A DNA stretch of 26,761 nucleotides, from the NCBI GenBank assembly GCA_002399565.1, contig DHDW01000011.1, positions 3,170 to 29,930 on the forward strand, written 5' to 3'. Made by a program: the position numbers and the translations under genes. Positions within the stretch are counted from its first letter, which is position 1. Each line of letters starts with the position of its first letter. The DNA is from Bacteroidales bacterium UBA4866 (GTDB lineage: Bacteria; Bacteroidota; Bacteroidia; Bacteroidales; P3). Below are positions 16,358-24,505 of the stretch, piece after piece. The notes below the pieces were generated by a model that saw nothing but the letters and a program-made list of their open reading frames with translations, did not search any database and was not told the origin of the DNA.

Positions 16358-17176
16358 TTATTTAGCAGCTCCGTGTAGTTGAACATTCGGAATTATCAAA
16401 ACTGGGAATGGAGAGAGATTAATCATTTGTTGTGAATATGGACCAAGAAATAGGAAGTTAGTAATAGTCTTCTCTTGCTCAACCATAGTTACAATAAGGT
16501 CTGCATTTATATTTTTTGCATAATCTAATGTTGCTGTTGTAATATTTTCTGTGTCAACAAATTCAGTAGTAAATGGCAAATTATGTTGAGTTAAGAATTT
16601 TTCAACACTTAAAACAAAACCACGCACTTCATTTCTCACTGACTTAATATTACTTGTTTGTACTCCCAAAATACAAATATGAGATTGAGGGAACATCTTT
16701 GCAAACTCTATTGTCCAAGGAACTTTTTGACGTGTATCTCTTGAAGAGTCAATTGGAAGAATAATCTTTTCAAGATGTTTATCAAAATTAAATGTTTCTC
16801 TAACTATTAAAACAGGAGAAGCACACTCAATAACTAATTTAAAAGTATTTTGACCAGCATATTTTTCATCAAAACCACTTCTGCCATGAGCTCCAATTAC
16901 AAGTAAATCTGGATTTTCATCCTTAACTAATTTAGCAATTGCTTGATAAACCTTTCCTTGACAAATTATGTATGAAATGTTTTTCCCATTCAATTTAGAT
17001 TTATAATCTGTTGCTAATTTGTTTAATTCTTGTTTTGCTTCTTCAAGGTCTTTTTCTTTGGTTTCGACCCAAGCCATTAAAATATCTGCTCCTGTACGAT
17101 TGGCAATATCAACAGCCAATTTTAACGCAGTTAGTGACGTTGTAGAAAAATCAATTCCAACTATAATTTGAGACAT
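16358..17176 (-). CDS. Universal stress protein with two UspA domains
   Basis: A cytoplasmic protein of 272 residues with tandem UspA-type domains. The first begins MSQIIVGIDFS and contains the ATP-binding pattern G-x2-G-x9-G in VIGAHGRSGFDEKYAGQ, then SPVLIVRE. The second starts about KIILPIDSSRDTRQ and ends with FPVLIIPN; its glycine motif is degenerate (FLFLGPYSQQM). In-frame ATGs exist at 17185 and 17179, but the ATG at 17176 gives the usual short lead into the first strand. It is first in the operon with SPOR and M20 genes. Expected to bind ATP and respond to stress or growth arrest. Confidence 0.92.
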   Translation of the reverse strand: MSQIIVGIDFSTTSLTALKLAVDIANRTGADILMAWVETKEKDLEEAKQELNKLATDYKSKLNGKNISYIICQGKVYQAIAKLVKDENPDLLVIGAHGRSGFDEKYAGQNTFKLVIECASPVLIVRETFNFDKHLEKIILPIDSSRDTRQKVPWTIEFAKMFPQSHICILGVQTSNIKSVRNEVRGFVLSVEKFLTQHNLPFTTEFVDTENITTATLDYAKNINADLIVTMVEQEKTITNFLFLGPYSQQMINLSPFPVLIIPNVQLHGAAK

Positions 17177-17236
17177 CATAAGCATTAATTTTTAAATTAA
17201 TAATTAATTTTATTGTTAACTTATGCTGGAAATTAG

Positions 17237-17244
17237 TACCTTTG
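17237..17244 (+). promoter_or_regulatory. -7 box (TACCTTTG) facing ruvB
   Basis: A perfect TAnnTTTG match on the plus strand about 80 bp before the ruvB ATG. It is directly followed by a -7 box on the other strand (17245-17252). Confidence 0.55.
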
Positions 17245-17252
17245 CAAATATA
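17245..17252 (-). promoter_or_regulatory. -7 box (TATATTTG) facing the USP operon
   Basis: A perfect TAnnTTTG match on the minus strand, abutting the plus-strand box so that the two read as TACCTTTG|CAAATATA. It is about 70 bp from the USP start. Confidence 0.5.
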
Positions 17253-17273
17253 ATTTTCCAATATAATTTTTGG

Positions 17274-17281
17274 CAAATATA
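17274..17281 (-). promoter_or_regulatory. Second -7 box (TATATTTG) facing the USP operon
   Basis: Another perfect TAnnTTTG match on the minus strand, 29 bp upstream of the first. The USP operon may have two promoters. Confidence 0.45.
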
Positions 17282-17325
17282 GACATAAATTTTACAAAAC
17301 AAAAATTATTTCGTAATTATTTTGT

Positions 17326-18360
17326 ATGAACGAGAATTTGGACCCCAATCCATCAAGACTAAACAACACTGAAAAAGACTTCGAAAGAGCTTTGAGACCT
17401 TTACAATTCGATAGTTTCGCAGGGCAACCTCAAATTATTGAAAACCTTAAAATTTTTGTTCAGGCTGCCAAAGAAAGAAATGAAAGTTTAGATCATGTTC
17501 TTTTACACGGACCTCCTGGGTTAGGGAAAACAACCCTTTCTCATATAATTGCAAACGAGCTTGGAGTAAATTTAAAACTTACCTCAGGGCCTGTTTTAGA
17601 TAAACCAGGAGAATTAGCAGGCATCTTAACCAATTTGGAAGAAAATGATGTTCTATTTATTGATGAAATACATCGTTTAAGTCCTGTTGTTGAAGAATAT
17701 CTCTATTCTGCAATGGAAGATTATAAAATAGATATTTTAATTGAATCTGGTCCCAATGCTCGAAGCGTTCAAATTGCACTAAGCCCTTTTACTCTTATTG
17801 GAGCAACAACACGCTCAGGACTACTCACTGCACCACTTCGTTCTCGTTTTGGAATAACTTCAAGATTGCAATACTATAACCACGACACTCTTAATAAAAT
17901 CATAAAACGTTCTGCAAATATTCTAAACACTCCAATTGAAGACAATGCATCAGAAGAAATTGCCAAAAGGAGTAGAGGAACTCCTCGTATTGCAAATCTT
18001 CTATTAAGACGAGTTAGAGATTTTGCACAAATTAAAGGAGATGGAACAATTACATTGGGAATTGCTCAAATGGCACTTGTGGCATTAAATGTTGACAAGC
18101 ATGGATTAGACGAAATGGACAATAGGATTCTTTCAGCAATAATTGATAAATTTAAGGGAGGACCTGTTGGGCTAACAACAATAGCAACTGCTGTTGGAGA
18201 AGATGCGGGAACAATTGAAGAAGTATATGAACCTTTCCTTATTCAGGAAGGTTTTCTAATGCGAACTTCAAGAGGAAGAGAAGTAACACCATTAGCATAT
18301 CAACATCTTGGCAAGAACTATCCAAACAAACAAGGTGAAATTGGTAGTTTGTTTGAATAA
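17326..18360 (+). CDS. ruvB: Holliday junction branch migration ATPase RuvB
   Basis: A 344-residue AAA+ motor that drives branch migration of Holliday junctions with RuvA. It shows Walker [10 protein letters not shown] (62-70), Walker B DEIH (113-116), the arginine-finger region PLRSRFG (170-176), sensor residues in GTPRIAN, and the C-terminal winged helix ([20 protein letters not shown] then [18 protein letters not shown]). Length and order are normal. It stands alone with no ruvA or ruvC next to it, as is common in Bacteroidetes, and ends two bases from the stop of the convergent thioredoxin-fold gene. Confidence 0.98.
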   Translation: MNENLDPNPSRLNNTEKDFERALRPLQFDSFAGQPQIIENLKIFVQAAKERNESLDHVLLHGPPGLGKTTLSHIIANELGVNLKLTSGPVLDKPGELAGILTNLEENDVLFIDEIHRLSPVVEEYLYSAMEDYKIDILIESGPNARSVQIALSPFTLIGATTRSGLLTAPLRSRFGITSRLQYYNHDTLNKIIKRSANILNTPIEDNASEEIAKRSRGTPRIANLLLRRVRDFAQIKGDGTITLGIAQMALVALNVDKHGLDEMDNRILSAIIDKFKGGPVGLTTIATAVGEDAGTIEEVYEPFLIQEGFLMRTSRGREVTPLAYQHLGKNYPNKQGEIGSLFE

Positions 18361-18362
18361 TA

Positions 18363-19544
18363 TTAATACGAACGAAGTATTTTTATTATTTCGGAATAAT
18401 CTCCCAATTTATTAGAATTGTAAACTATCTTCCTGTCAGGTGAAACTAACAAGAAACGTGGCATATATTTTATTGTAGGTAAAAGTTTATCCATACCCTT
18501 TGCATGATAAAAATGGTCTGTAATTTCAAATTTTTCAATGGTTTTTCTTATGAGATTAGAGTTAGAAGAAATAGGATTGATTGATAGAACCTTAATACCT
18601 TCTCTTTCCAAAAACAATTCTCCATATTTTTGTTTCTCCTCGCTAAAAATAATAAAACTTTCCAAACAAGGCTTGCAACCAACAAACCAAAAATCTAATA
18701 ATAACCAACCGCCAAATTCTTTAATTGAAGTTGTATCTCCATCAAGACTTACAATTGGATAATTGAGGAACTGGTCATTTAAAACTGAATCATTATTCTC
18801 ATTATCTTCCTCAAAAATGTACCATCTTTCATCTAAAATCTTATCAAAATTATTGTATTCTTTCCTATTAAAATCAAAGAACGAACTAAGTAAAGAATCG
18901 TGATTATCATAATTATAATCAGAAAAATAATAATTAACATAATCAATAATAGTATTATTCTCTATTTGCGTTATATCTATCCTATCAACAAGTTTTGTTT
19001 TTTTATTAACGAATAAAGAAACCTCATTATGGTTTTGAATCCATTCTCCTGTTGATTCATCTTTTGTAAATTGATTATTATTATCAAAGGACAGTATTTT
19101 ATATTTTATCCCATCAATATTTTGAGAGCTTATAAATTTAAAACTAGGAAGTAAATACTTGTTCTCAGCATTAAAAAGATAATAATAATCCATTGCATTC
19201 CCCATTACTATTCCTTCACAGAGAAAATATCCTATGGAATCAGACTTTTGTGTAAGAATTAATTCGTCTGACATTAAGTCAACTATTTTAGCACTATCTT
19301 TTTTGAGAATAGAATACTTTACATATTTATTTACTGCAAAGTAACCTGGTGTAGATTTTTTTACATAATAAATGATAGAGTCATAGATTTTGGTTTGATT
19401 ATCATATTTATTAACCTTAAAACTAATATATTCTTTATTGTACTGGTTAACGACTTCTTTTTCCCAATATTTCTTAGCCTTGTTAGAAGTAGAGCATGAA
19501 ACAAAAATCACTAATAAAAATATATAAATTATTTTCTTATCCAT
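18363..19544 (-). CDS. TlpA-like thioredoxin-fold lipoprotein
   Basis: About 393 residues from the ATG at 19544. An in-frame GTG at 19556 is possible, but the ATG gives the normal lipoprotein signal MDKKIIYIFLLVIFVSC with the lipid-acceptor Cys at 17. A long N-terminal beta-rich domain without a recognised family follows, then a C-terminal TlpA/AhpC-type thioredoxin domain: GGWLLLDFWFVGCKPCLESF with the CxxC at 290-293, IKVLSIN, and the cis-proline in YMPRFLLV. It should act as an envelope thiol-disulfide reductase. It lies 167 bp after the DUF1573 gene and may be cotranscribed; no clear promoter was seen in that gap (19545-19711). Confidence 0.85.
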   Translation of the reverse strand: MDKKIIYIFLLVIFVSCSTSNKAKKYWEKEVVNQYNKEYISFKVNKYDNQTKIYDSIIYYVKKSTPGYFAVNKYVKYSILKKDSAKIVDLMSDELILTQKSDSIGYFLCEGIVMGNAMDYYYLFNAENKYLLPSFKFISSQNIDGIKYKILSFDNNNQFTKDESTGEWIQNHNEVSLFVNKKTKLVDRIDITQIENNTIIDYVNYYFSDYNYDNHDSLLSSFFDFNRKEYNNFDKILDERWYIFEEDNENNDSVLNDQFLNYPIVSLDGDTTSIKEFGGWLLLDFWFVGCKPCLESFIIFSEEKQKYGELFLEREGIKVLSINPISSNSNLIRKTIEKFEITDHFYHAKGMDKLLPTIKYMPRFLLVSPDRKIVYNSNKLGDYSEIIKILRSY

Positions 19545-19711
19545 AAAACAAATCACTATTTAATTTTAATTACAAAACAAAAAGCCTATTACAAAAATCA
19601 AAAAAAATATTTTGTCACTGCTGGTTTGATTCACAATTTTGAAATAATCAGATTTTTAAAATAAAACTCACGTAATGTGCCGAATGAAATACTTTTTGAA
19701 CGTCATCTTTT

Positions 19712-20095
19712 TCACCTAATCTTTCCTACTATATAAAATCTATGTAAGTCAGGCTTTGAATTTGTTAAAATCCTAATACATTTATTTACAACACTATTAC
19801 TAATCATATTTGTTGTGTTTAGAGTAAAATTTATGGTATCAATTTCATTTGGATTTATGCTATCTCCAATATTTACATCTAAATTCGTACAATTACAATC
19901 TACAACTAAATTACAGTATTTAATAGGATAATTTCCAATATTTTGAATAACAAAATAACCTTTTGTGATTGTGTTTGGAGCTACATTACCAATATCATAA
20001 CTATCTTTTATTATTTTTATTGATGGATTACTATTTTTTATCTTTCCATCACATGAGAACAATAAAATAATAGGTATAAAAAAGAATAATCTCAT
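19712..20095 (-). CDS. DUF1573 lipoprotein
   Basis: A 127-residue lipoprotein with signal MRLFFFIPIILLFSC (acceptor Cys15) and one DUF1573/Ig-like beta domain: YDIGNVAPNTITKGYFVIQN, NIGNYPIKYCNLVVDCNCTN, PNEIDTINFTLNT. The conserved CxC after the NxG block is typical of the family. It starts at the base next to the stop codon of the Cys-rich gene, so the two are clearly cotranscribed. Such domains often sit beside TlpA-like proteins in Bacteroidetes; their function is unknown. Confidence 0.85.
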   Translation of the reverse strand: MRLFFFIPIILLFSCDGKIKNSNPSIKIIKDSYDIGNVAPNTITKGYFVIQNIGNYPIKYCNLVVDCNCTNLDVNIGDSINPNEIDTINFTLNTTNMISNSVVNKCIRILTNSKPDLHRFYIVGKIR

Positions 20096-20779
20096 TTAGT
20101 AATACAAAAAGGAACTAATATTAACTTTGGGAGCTGTTGTAATAGATTTCTTTAATACACAAGAACCTGAACCCGTAGTATTACATTTTTTACAATCATA
20201 GTCTAATTTACCTTGATTATAATAAGGTCCTTCACATCTTTCACATCCATTCTTTGCTTCACACCATATTGTTAATATTAAGGTATGACCACCACCAGCA
20301 ACATAAGCAATATTAGGGTCTCCAATATCATTCGGATCAAGATAATATTCAGTATTACCATTTTCATCTTCAATCTTGACTAAAGAAAAACCAAAAGTCA
20401 TATAATTATGACCAACTTTATCATATCCATAAAATAATAAAGAAGGTCTTTCTTCTAAAGAATCATCAATTATATCACTTATTATTAATGAATAATTTCG
20501 ATTTAATTCATTAAATTTTTCAATTAGATATTCCTGAGAATATAACAACTCAATAGGATTTCCAACTGATTTAACACCTAATTTAATTGAATTGGCAGAA
20601 ATTTTATTTTTTTGAAGCTTTACAGCATCAAAACTATTCTCTAGATCTCTGTCCGAACATGAAAACACCATGAATACACATGATAAAATCAAAATAAAAA
20701 AAATTTTTTCATAAATAATTCTATAGAGTCTATTAAAAGAAATAATAAACATTGAGCTAGACTCTTTTAAACTCAGCAT
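20096..20779 (-). CDS. Cys-rich lipoprotein with a DnaJ-like CxxC pair
   Basis: A 227-residue protein I cannot assign to a named family. A hydrophobic signal leads to a lipobox ending VFSC with acceptor Cys41. The ATG at 20779 is the first, and one at 20752 (MFIISFNRLYR) would give a shorter leader. The mature part is acidic, then has a Cys-rich tail with Cys at 173, 179, 182, 196, 199 and 207. The CERC...CKKCNTTGSGSC pattern resembles the zinc-binding CxxCxGxG repeats of DnaJ. It could bind metal or be a thiol substrate of the TlpA-like protein encoded downstream. A TATATTTG box lies 17 bp upstream. Confidence 0.75.
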   Translation of the reverse strand: MLSLKESSSMFIISFNRLYRIIYEKIFFILILSCVFMVFSCSDRDLENSFDAVKLQKNKISANSIKLGVKSVGNPIELLYSQEYLIEKFNELNRNYSLIISDIIDDSLEERPSLLFYGYDKVGHNYMTFGFSLVKIEDENGNTEYYLDPNDIGDPNIAYVAGGGHTLILTIWCEAKNGCERCEGPYYNQGKLDYDCKKCNTTGSGSCVLKKSITTAPKVNISSFLYY

Positions 20780-20795
20780 TTATCATAAAACATTG

Positions 20796-20803
20796 CAAAT
20801 ATA
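20796..20803 (-). promoter_or_regulatory. -7 box (TATATTTG) for the lipoprotein operon
   Basis: A perfect TAnnTTTG match on the minus strand, 17 bp before the first ATG (20779). Confidence 0.6.
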
Positions 20804-21034
20804 GAAAAAAATAATATATATATTGCATAATATTTTACTTATATTTTGTTTAACCACAATACAATATATTAATATACAATTAATTAACATTATCTAATCC
20901 AAAATCAAATATTAGTTCTACTCAGCAAATCATCAGTAATTAAGCAACATTATCTTATTTCATACCATTTATTATCTAACTCAATTAATAATTAGTATGG
21001 CTTACTAAAATCATAAACACACCATACTCATACC

Positions 21035-21062
21035 ATTTATTCGGCTTAATTAAGGAATAAAT
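21035..21062. promoter_or_regulatory. Inverted repeat upstream of hutH (possible operator)
   Basis: Arms ATTTATTC (21035-21042) and GAATAAAT (21055-21062) flank a smaller palindrome CTTAATTAAG. It ends 57 bp before the hutH -7 box, in the otherwise gene-free 20780-21174 stretch. The same stretch has a direct repeat TCATACCATTTATT near 20959 and 21029. It could bind a regulator, but A+T-rich DNA yields such symmetry by chance. Confidence 0.3.
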
Positions 21063-21118
21063 AACTCATGCTATTATCTATAATATCACCAAACCTTTAC
21101 CAAGTACAAAAAAATTAC

Positions 21119-21126
21119 TACCTTTG
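21119..21126 (+). promoter_or_regulatory. -7 box (TACCTTTG) for hutH-ygiQ
   Basis: A perfect TAnnTTTG match on the plus strand, with a TTTACC about 20 bp upstream as a possible -33 element. The leader to the hutH ATG is about 40 nt. Confidence 0.65.
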
Positions 21127-21174
21127 TAGTCGCTAATCCATTAAAAGTAATTAATTAAAACTAAGAATAAATAT

Positions 21175-22680
21175 ATGGCAAAACATAAAATCAGCGATGA
21201 GAAGTTAACGCTAAAACAAGTTGAAGAAATATTAAATTCCAACGTAAAATTGGAGTTATCAGATGATGCAAAAGAAAGAATAAATAATTGCAGAAACTAT
21301 CTTGATAAGAAAATGGAAACCCAAAAAGAACCTATTTATGGTGTAACAACTGGATTTGGTTCTTTATGTAATATTTCAATAAGCAAAGAAGAACTTTCTC
21401 AACTTCAAAAGAATTTGGTTATGTCTCATGCTTGTGGTATGGGCGATGAAGTTCCTGAGGAAATTGTTAGAATAATGCTTTTGAACAAAGTTCAATCTCT
21501 TTCTTATGGAAATTCAGGAGCTCAATTAGTAACCATTGAACGTTTGATTTCTTTCTATAACGAAGGAGTATATCCTGTTGTTTACCAACAAGGTTCTCTT
21601 GGAGCATCTGGCGACTTGGCACCTTTGGCTCATATGTGTCTTCCTCTTTTAGGATTGGGAGAAGTTTATTATGAAGGAGAGCGTTACAGTGCAGAAGAAA
21701 TAAATAAGAAATTTGGATGGGAACCAATTGAATTAAAATCAAAAGAAGGTTTAGCCCTACTTAATGGCACACAATTTATGAGTGCTTATGCTGTTTGGAG
21801 TATTTTGAAAGCTCAAAAACTTTCTTTCCTTGCTGACCTTATTATGTGTGTTTCTTTGGAAGCATTTGATGGAAGAATTGAACCTTTCTTTGACCCAATT
21901 CATCAAGTAAGACCTCATAAAGGACAAATTGAAACAGCTCAAAATATTAGAGAAATTCTTGAAGGGAGTGAAATCATTAAACAAAAGAAACAACACGTAC
22001 AAGACCCATATTCATTCCGTTGTGTTCCTCAGGTTCATGGAGCATCAAAAGATGCTATTGGCTGGGTAGCAAGCGTAATTACAACTGAAATTAATTCCGT
22101 AACAGATAACCCAACTGTTTTCCCTGAACTTGATGAAGTTGTTTCAGCAGGTAACTTCCATGGACAACCTCTCGCAATTAACCTTGACTTTTTAGCTATT
22201 GCTGTTGCTGAGCTTGGTTCAATTTCAGAAAGAAGAACTTATCAACTAATTGCTGGAAAGAGAGATCTTCCTTCATTCTTGGTTGCAAATCCGGGATTGA
22301 ATTCAGGTTTTATGATTCCTCAATACACACAAGCATCAATTGTTTCTCAATCAAAACAACTTTGCACACCAGCGTCAGTTGATACAATTGACTCTTCACA
22401 AGGACAAGAAGACCATGTTTCATTTGGTTCAAATGCTGCAACAAAACTTTATAGAGTTGTAAACAACACTGAAAGAATACTTGCAATTGAACTTTTCAAT
22501 GCTTCACAAGCTCTTGATTTTAGAAAACAACAAACAGGATTGAAATCTTCACCAGCAATTGAATCATTTGTTGAAGAATACCGCAAGGAAGTAAACTTTA
22601 TAAAAGAAGACGAAATAATGTTCACTCTAATGCAAAAGAGCGTTGATTTCCTTAACAACATTGAAATTGTTGAAGAATAA
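21175..22680 (+). CDS. hutH: Histidine ammonia-lyase
   Basis: A 501-residue enzyme that converts L-histidine to urocanate plus ammonia in the cytosol. The tripeptide that forms the MIO cofactor, Ala144-Ser145-Gly146, lies in GSLGASGDLAPLAHM. The catalytic tyrosine is Tyr55 in YGVTTGFGSL, and the family block GNFHGQPLAINLDFLAIA is present. Related lyases (PAL, TAL) share the fold; the HAL-like pattern around SHACGMG and QDPYSFRCVPQVHG favours histidine. No hutU, hutI or formiminotransferase gene is nearby, so the rest of the pathway must lie elsewhere. It precedes the radical SAM gene by 11 bp. Confidence 0.94.
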   Translation: MAKHKISDEKLTLKQVEEILNSNVKLELSDDAKERINNCRNYLDKKMETQKEPIYGVTTGFGSLCNISISKEELSQLQKNLVMSHACGMGDEVPEEIVRIMLLNKVQSLSYGNSGAQLVTIERLISFYNEGVYPVVYQQGSLGASGDLAPLAHMCLPLLGLGEVYYEGERYSAEEINKKFGWEPIELKSKEGLALLNGTQFMSAYAVWSILKAQKLSFLADLIMCVSLEAFDGRIEPFFDPIHQVRPHKGQIETAQNIREILEGSEIIKQKKQHVQDPYSFRCVPQVHGASKDAIGWVASVITTEINSVTDNPTVFPELDEVVSAGNFHGQPLAINLDFLAIAVAELGSISERRTYQLIAGKRDLPSFLVANPGLNSGFMIPQYTQASIVSQSKQLCTPASVDTIDSSQGQEDHVSFGSNAATKLYRVVNNTERILAIELFNASQALDFRKQQTGLKSSPAIESFVEEYRKEVNFIKEDEIMFTLMQKSVDFLNNIEIVEE

Positions 22681-22691
22681 ATAACTGCTGA

Positions 22692-24422
22692 ATGTCCTTT
22701 CTTCCAATAACAAAAAAAGAAATTGAAAGTCTTGGCTGGGATTATGTAGATGTAATTATCGTTAGTGGCGATGCTTATGTTGATCATCCCAGCTTTGGAC
22801 ATGCTGTAATTGGAAGAGTGCTTGAAAAGAATGGTTTTAGAGTTGCCATTATCCCTCAACCCAATTGGAGAGATGACCTAAGAGATTTTAAGAAACTCGG
22901 GCAACCTCGTTTGTTTTTTGGAGTAAGTGCAGGAGTTATGGATTCTATGGTAAACCACTACACTGCTTTAAAAAGGAAAAGAAGTGATGATGCTTACACT
23001 CCTGGTGCAGAGGCTGGTTATAGACCTGATTATGCAACAATAGTGTACTCCAACATACTTAAAGAAATATACCCTCAAACACCAATTATTCTTGGAGGAA
23101 TTGAAGCCTCCATGAGAAGGAATGCTCATTACGATTATTGGTCAGATAGTTTAAAACCTTCCATTTTGGTTGATAGCAAAGCCGATATGCTTGTTTATGG
23201 AATGGGAGAGAAAACAATTGTGGAAATTGCTCAGCGTTTGGATAAAGGTGAAAAGATTAGCCAGATAAAAGATATTTATCAAACTGGATTTATTTCAAAA
23301 GAAATTCCAAATAATGATAATTGGAAAACAATAGAACTACCCTCCTATGAAGATTGTTTAAAGAGCAAAACCAAACAAGCCACATCCATACTTCAAATTG
23401 AAAAAACATCCAATAAAATTATTGGTGAAAGATTAGTTCAAAAACATGGAGAAGGTTATGTTATAATCAATCCATTTAACCCTAATTTCTCATCCACAGA
23501 CCTTGATAACTCATTTGACCTACCCTACGAAAGAAAACCACATCCAAAATACATTAAAAGAGGAAAAATAACAGCTTTTGAAATGATAAAGTTCTCTGTA
23601 AACATTCATAGAGGATGCTTTGGAGGATGTTCATTTTGCACCATTGCAGCTCATCAAGGAAAGCAAATTATTTCAAGAAGTGAAAACTCAATTCTAAAAG
23701 AGATAGACCTAATTGCGAAAGACCAAGAATTTAAAGGTTATTTAAGTGATTTGGGAGCTCCTTCTGCAAATATGTATAAGATGAAAGGGATAGATTTAAA
23801 GCTATGTCAAAACTGCTCTAAACCCTCTTGTATTTTCCCAAAAATATGCAATAACCTTAACTTTGACCATAAACCTCTTTTAGATTTATATCAAAAAGTT
23901 AGAGCACTACCCTATATTAAGAAAGCATTTGTTGGAAGTGGGTTAAGATATGATTTATTTATTGGCATTGATAAAGAAAAAGAGAAGAAATATCACACCA
24001 GAGAATATTTTGAAACAGTTTTTCAACATCATATTTCAGGACGTTTGAAAGTTGCACCGGAACATACAGAAGACAGGATTTTGAATTTGATGCGAAAACC
24101 TTCATTCAATCAATTTATTTCTCTAAAACATCTTTTTGATGATTTAAACAAGAAACACAACCTTAAACAGCAACTTATCCCCTACTTCATTTCTTCACAT
24201 CCATTGTGTACATTAAAAGATATGCAATCTCTTGCACAAAAAACCAAGCAATTGGGTTATCGTTTGGAACAAGTGCAAGACTTCACTCCTACTCCAATGA
24301 CAATTTCAACAGAAATGTACTATACAGGCATAGATATAATGACCAAAGAAAAAATCTTTATTGAAAAAACCCTTGAAGGCAAACGCAAACAAAACCAAGC
24401 TTTCTTTTGGTATAAGAAGTAA
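22692..24422 (+). CDS. YgiQ-family radical SAM protein
   Basis: A 576-residue iron-sulfur protein of the UPF0313/YgiQ family. The N-terminal YgiQ domain starts FLPITKKEIESLGWDYVDVI, and the radical SAM cluster site is CFGGCSFC (Cys309, Cys313, Cys316) in NIHRGCFGGCSFCTIAAHQG. A further Cys set is in LCQNCSKPSCIFPKIC. The C-terminus (GKRKQNQAFFWYKK) matches the usual basic, aromatic end of the family. The chemical reaction is not established for the family. The last 25 codons and stop, plus 13 bp, are duplicated at the right end of the window. Confidence 0.92.
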   Translation: MSFLPITKKEIESLGWDYVDVIIVSGDAYVDHPSFGHAVIGRVLEKNGFRVAIIPQPNWRDDLRDFKKLGQPRLFFGVSAGVMDSMVNHYTALKRKRSDDAYTPGAEAGYRPDYATIVYSNILKEIYPQTPIILGGIEASMRRNAHYDYWSDSLKPSILVDSKADMLVYGMGEKTIVEIAQRLDKGEKISQIKDIYQTGFISKEIPNNDNWKTIELPSYEDCLKSKTKQATSILQIEKTSNKIIGERLVQKHGEGYVIINPFNPNFSSTDLDNSFDLPYERKPHPKYIKRGKITAFEMIKFSVNIHRGCFGGCSFCTIAAHQGKQIISRSENSILKEIDLIAKDQEFKGYLSDLGAPSANMYKMKGIDLKLCQNCSKPSCIFPKICNNLNFDHKPLLDLYQKVRALPYIKKAFVGSGLRYDLFIGIDKEKEKKYHTREYFETVFQHHISGRLKVAPEHTEDRILNLMRKPSFNQFISLKHLFDDLNKKHNLKQQLIPYFISSHPLCTLKDMQSLAQKTKQLGYRLEQVQDFTPTPMTISTEMYYTGIDIMTKEKIFIEKTLEGKRKQNQAFFWYKK

Positions 24423-24435
24423 TAAATTATCTTCT
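24345..24435 (+). repeat. 91-bp direct repeat, copy 1 (3' end of the ygiQ-like gene)
   Basis: Positions 24345-24435 are identical base for base to 26671-26761. They cover codons 552-576, the stop codon and 13 bases beyond. The base before the repeat differs (C at 24344, A at 26670). Confidence 0.97.
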
Positions 24436-24473
24436 TCCCATCTTGGTACCTAAAATTTCGTTGAGGATGTCTT

Positions 24474-24505
24474 ATAATTCAAAATTAAGCCAAATTGAGA
24501 ATTAT
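24474..24505. terminator. Inverted repeat between convergent ygiQ-like and abiE toxin genes
   Basis: ATAATTC (24474-24480) and GAATTAT (24499-24505) with an inner AAATT partial match. It lies in the 82-bp gap between convergent stop codons and may serve both as a weak bidirectional terminator. Confidence 0.35.

Noticed and set aside
18361..18385. Terminator between ruvB and the convergent lipoprotein gene (AATAC/GTATT plus T-run)
   Set aside because: The stem is only five A+T-rich pairs and lies within the end of the neighbouring coding sequence; too weak to annotate.
19545..19711. Tiny frame (about 12 codons) after the DUF1573 gene
   Set aside because: It is too short, has no conserved motif and could easily arise by chance; the gap holds nothing else I can support.
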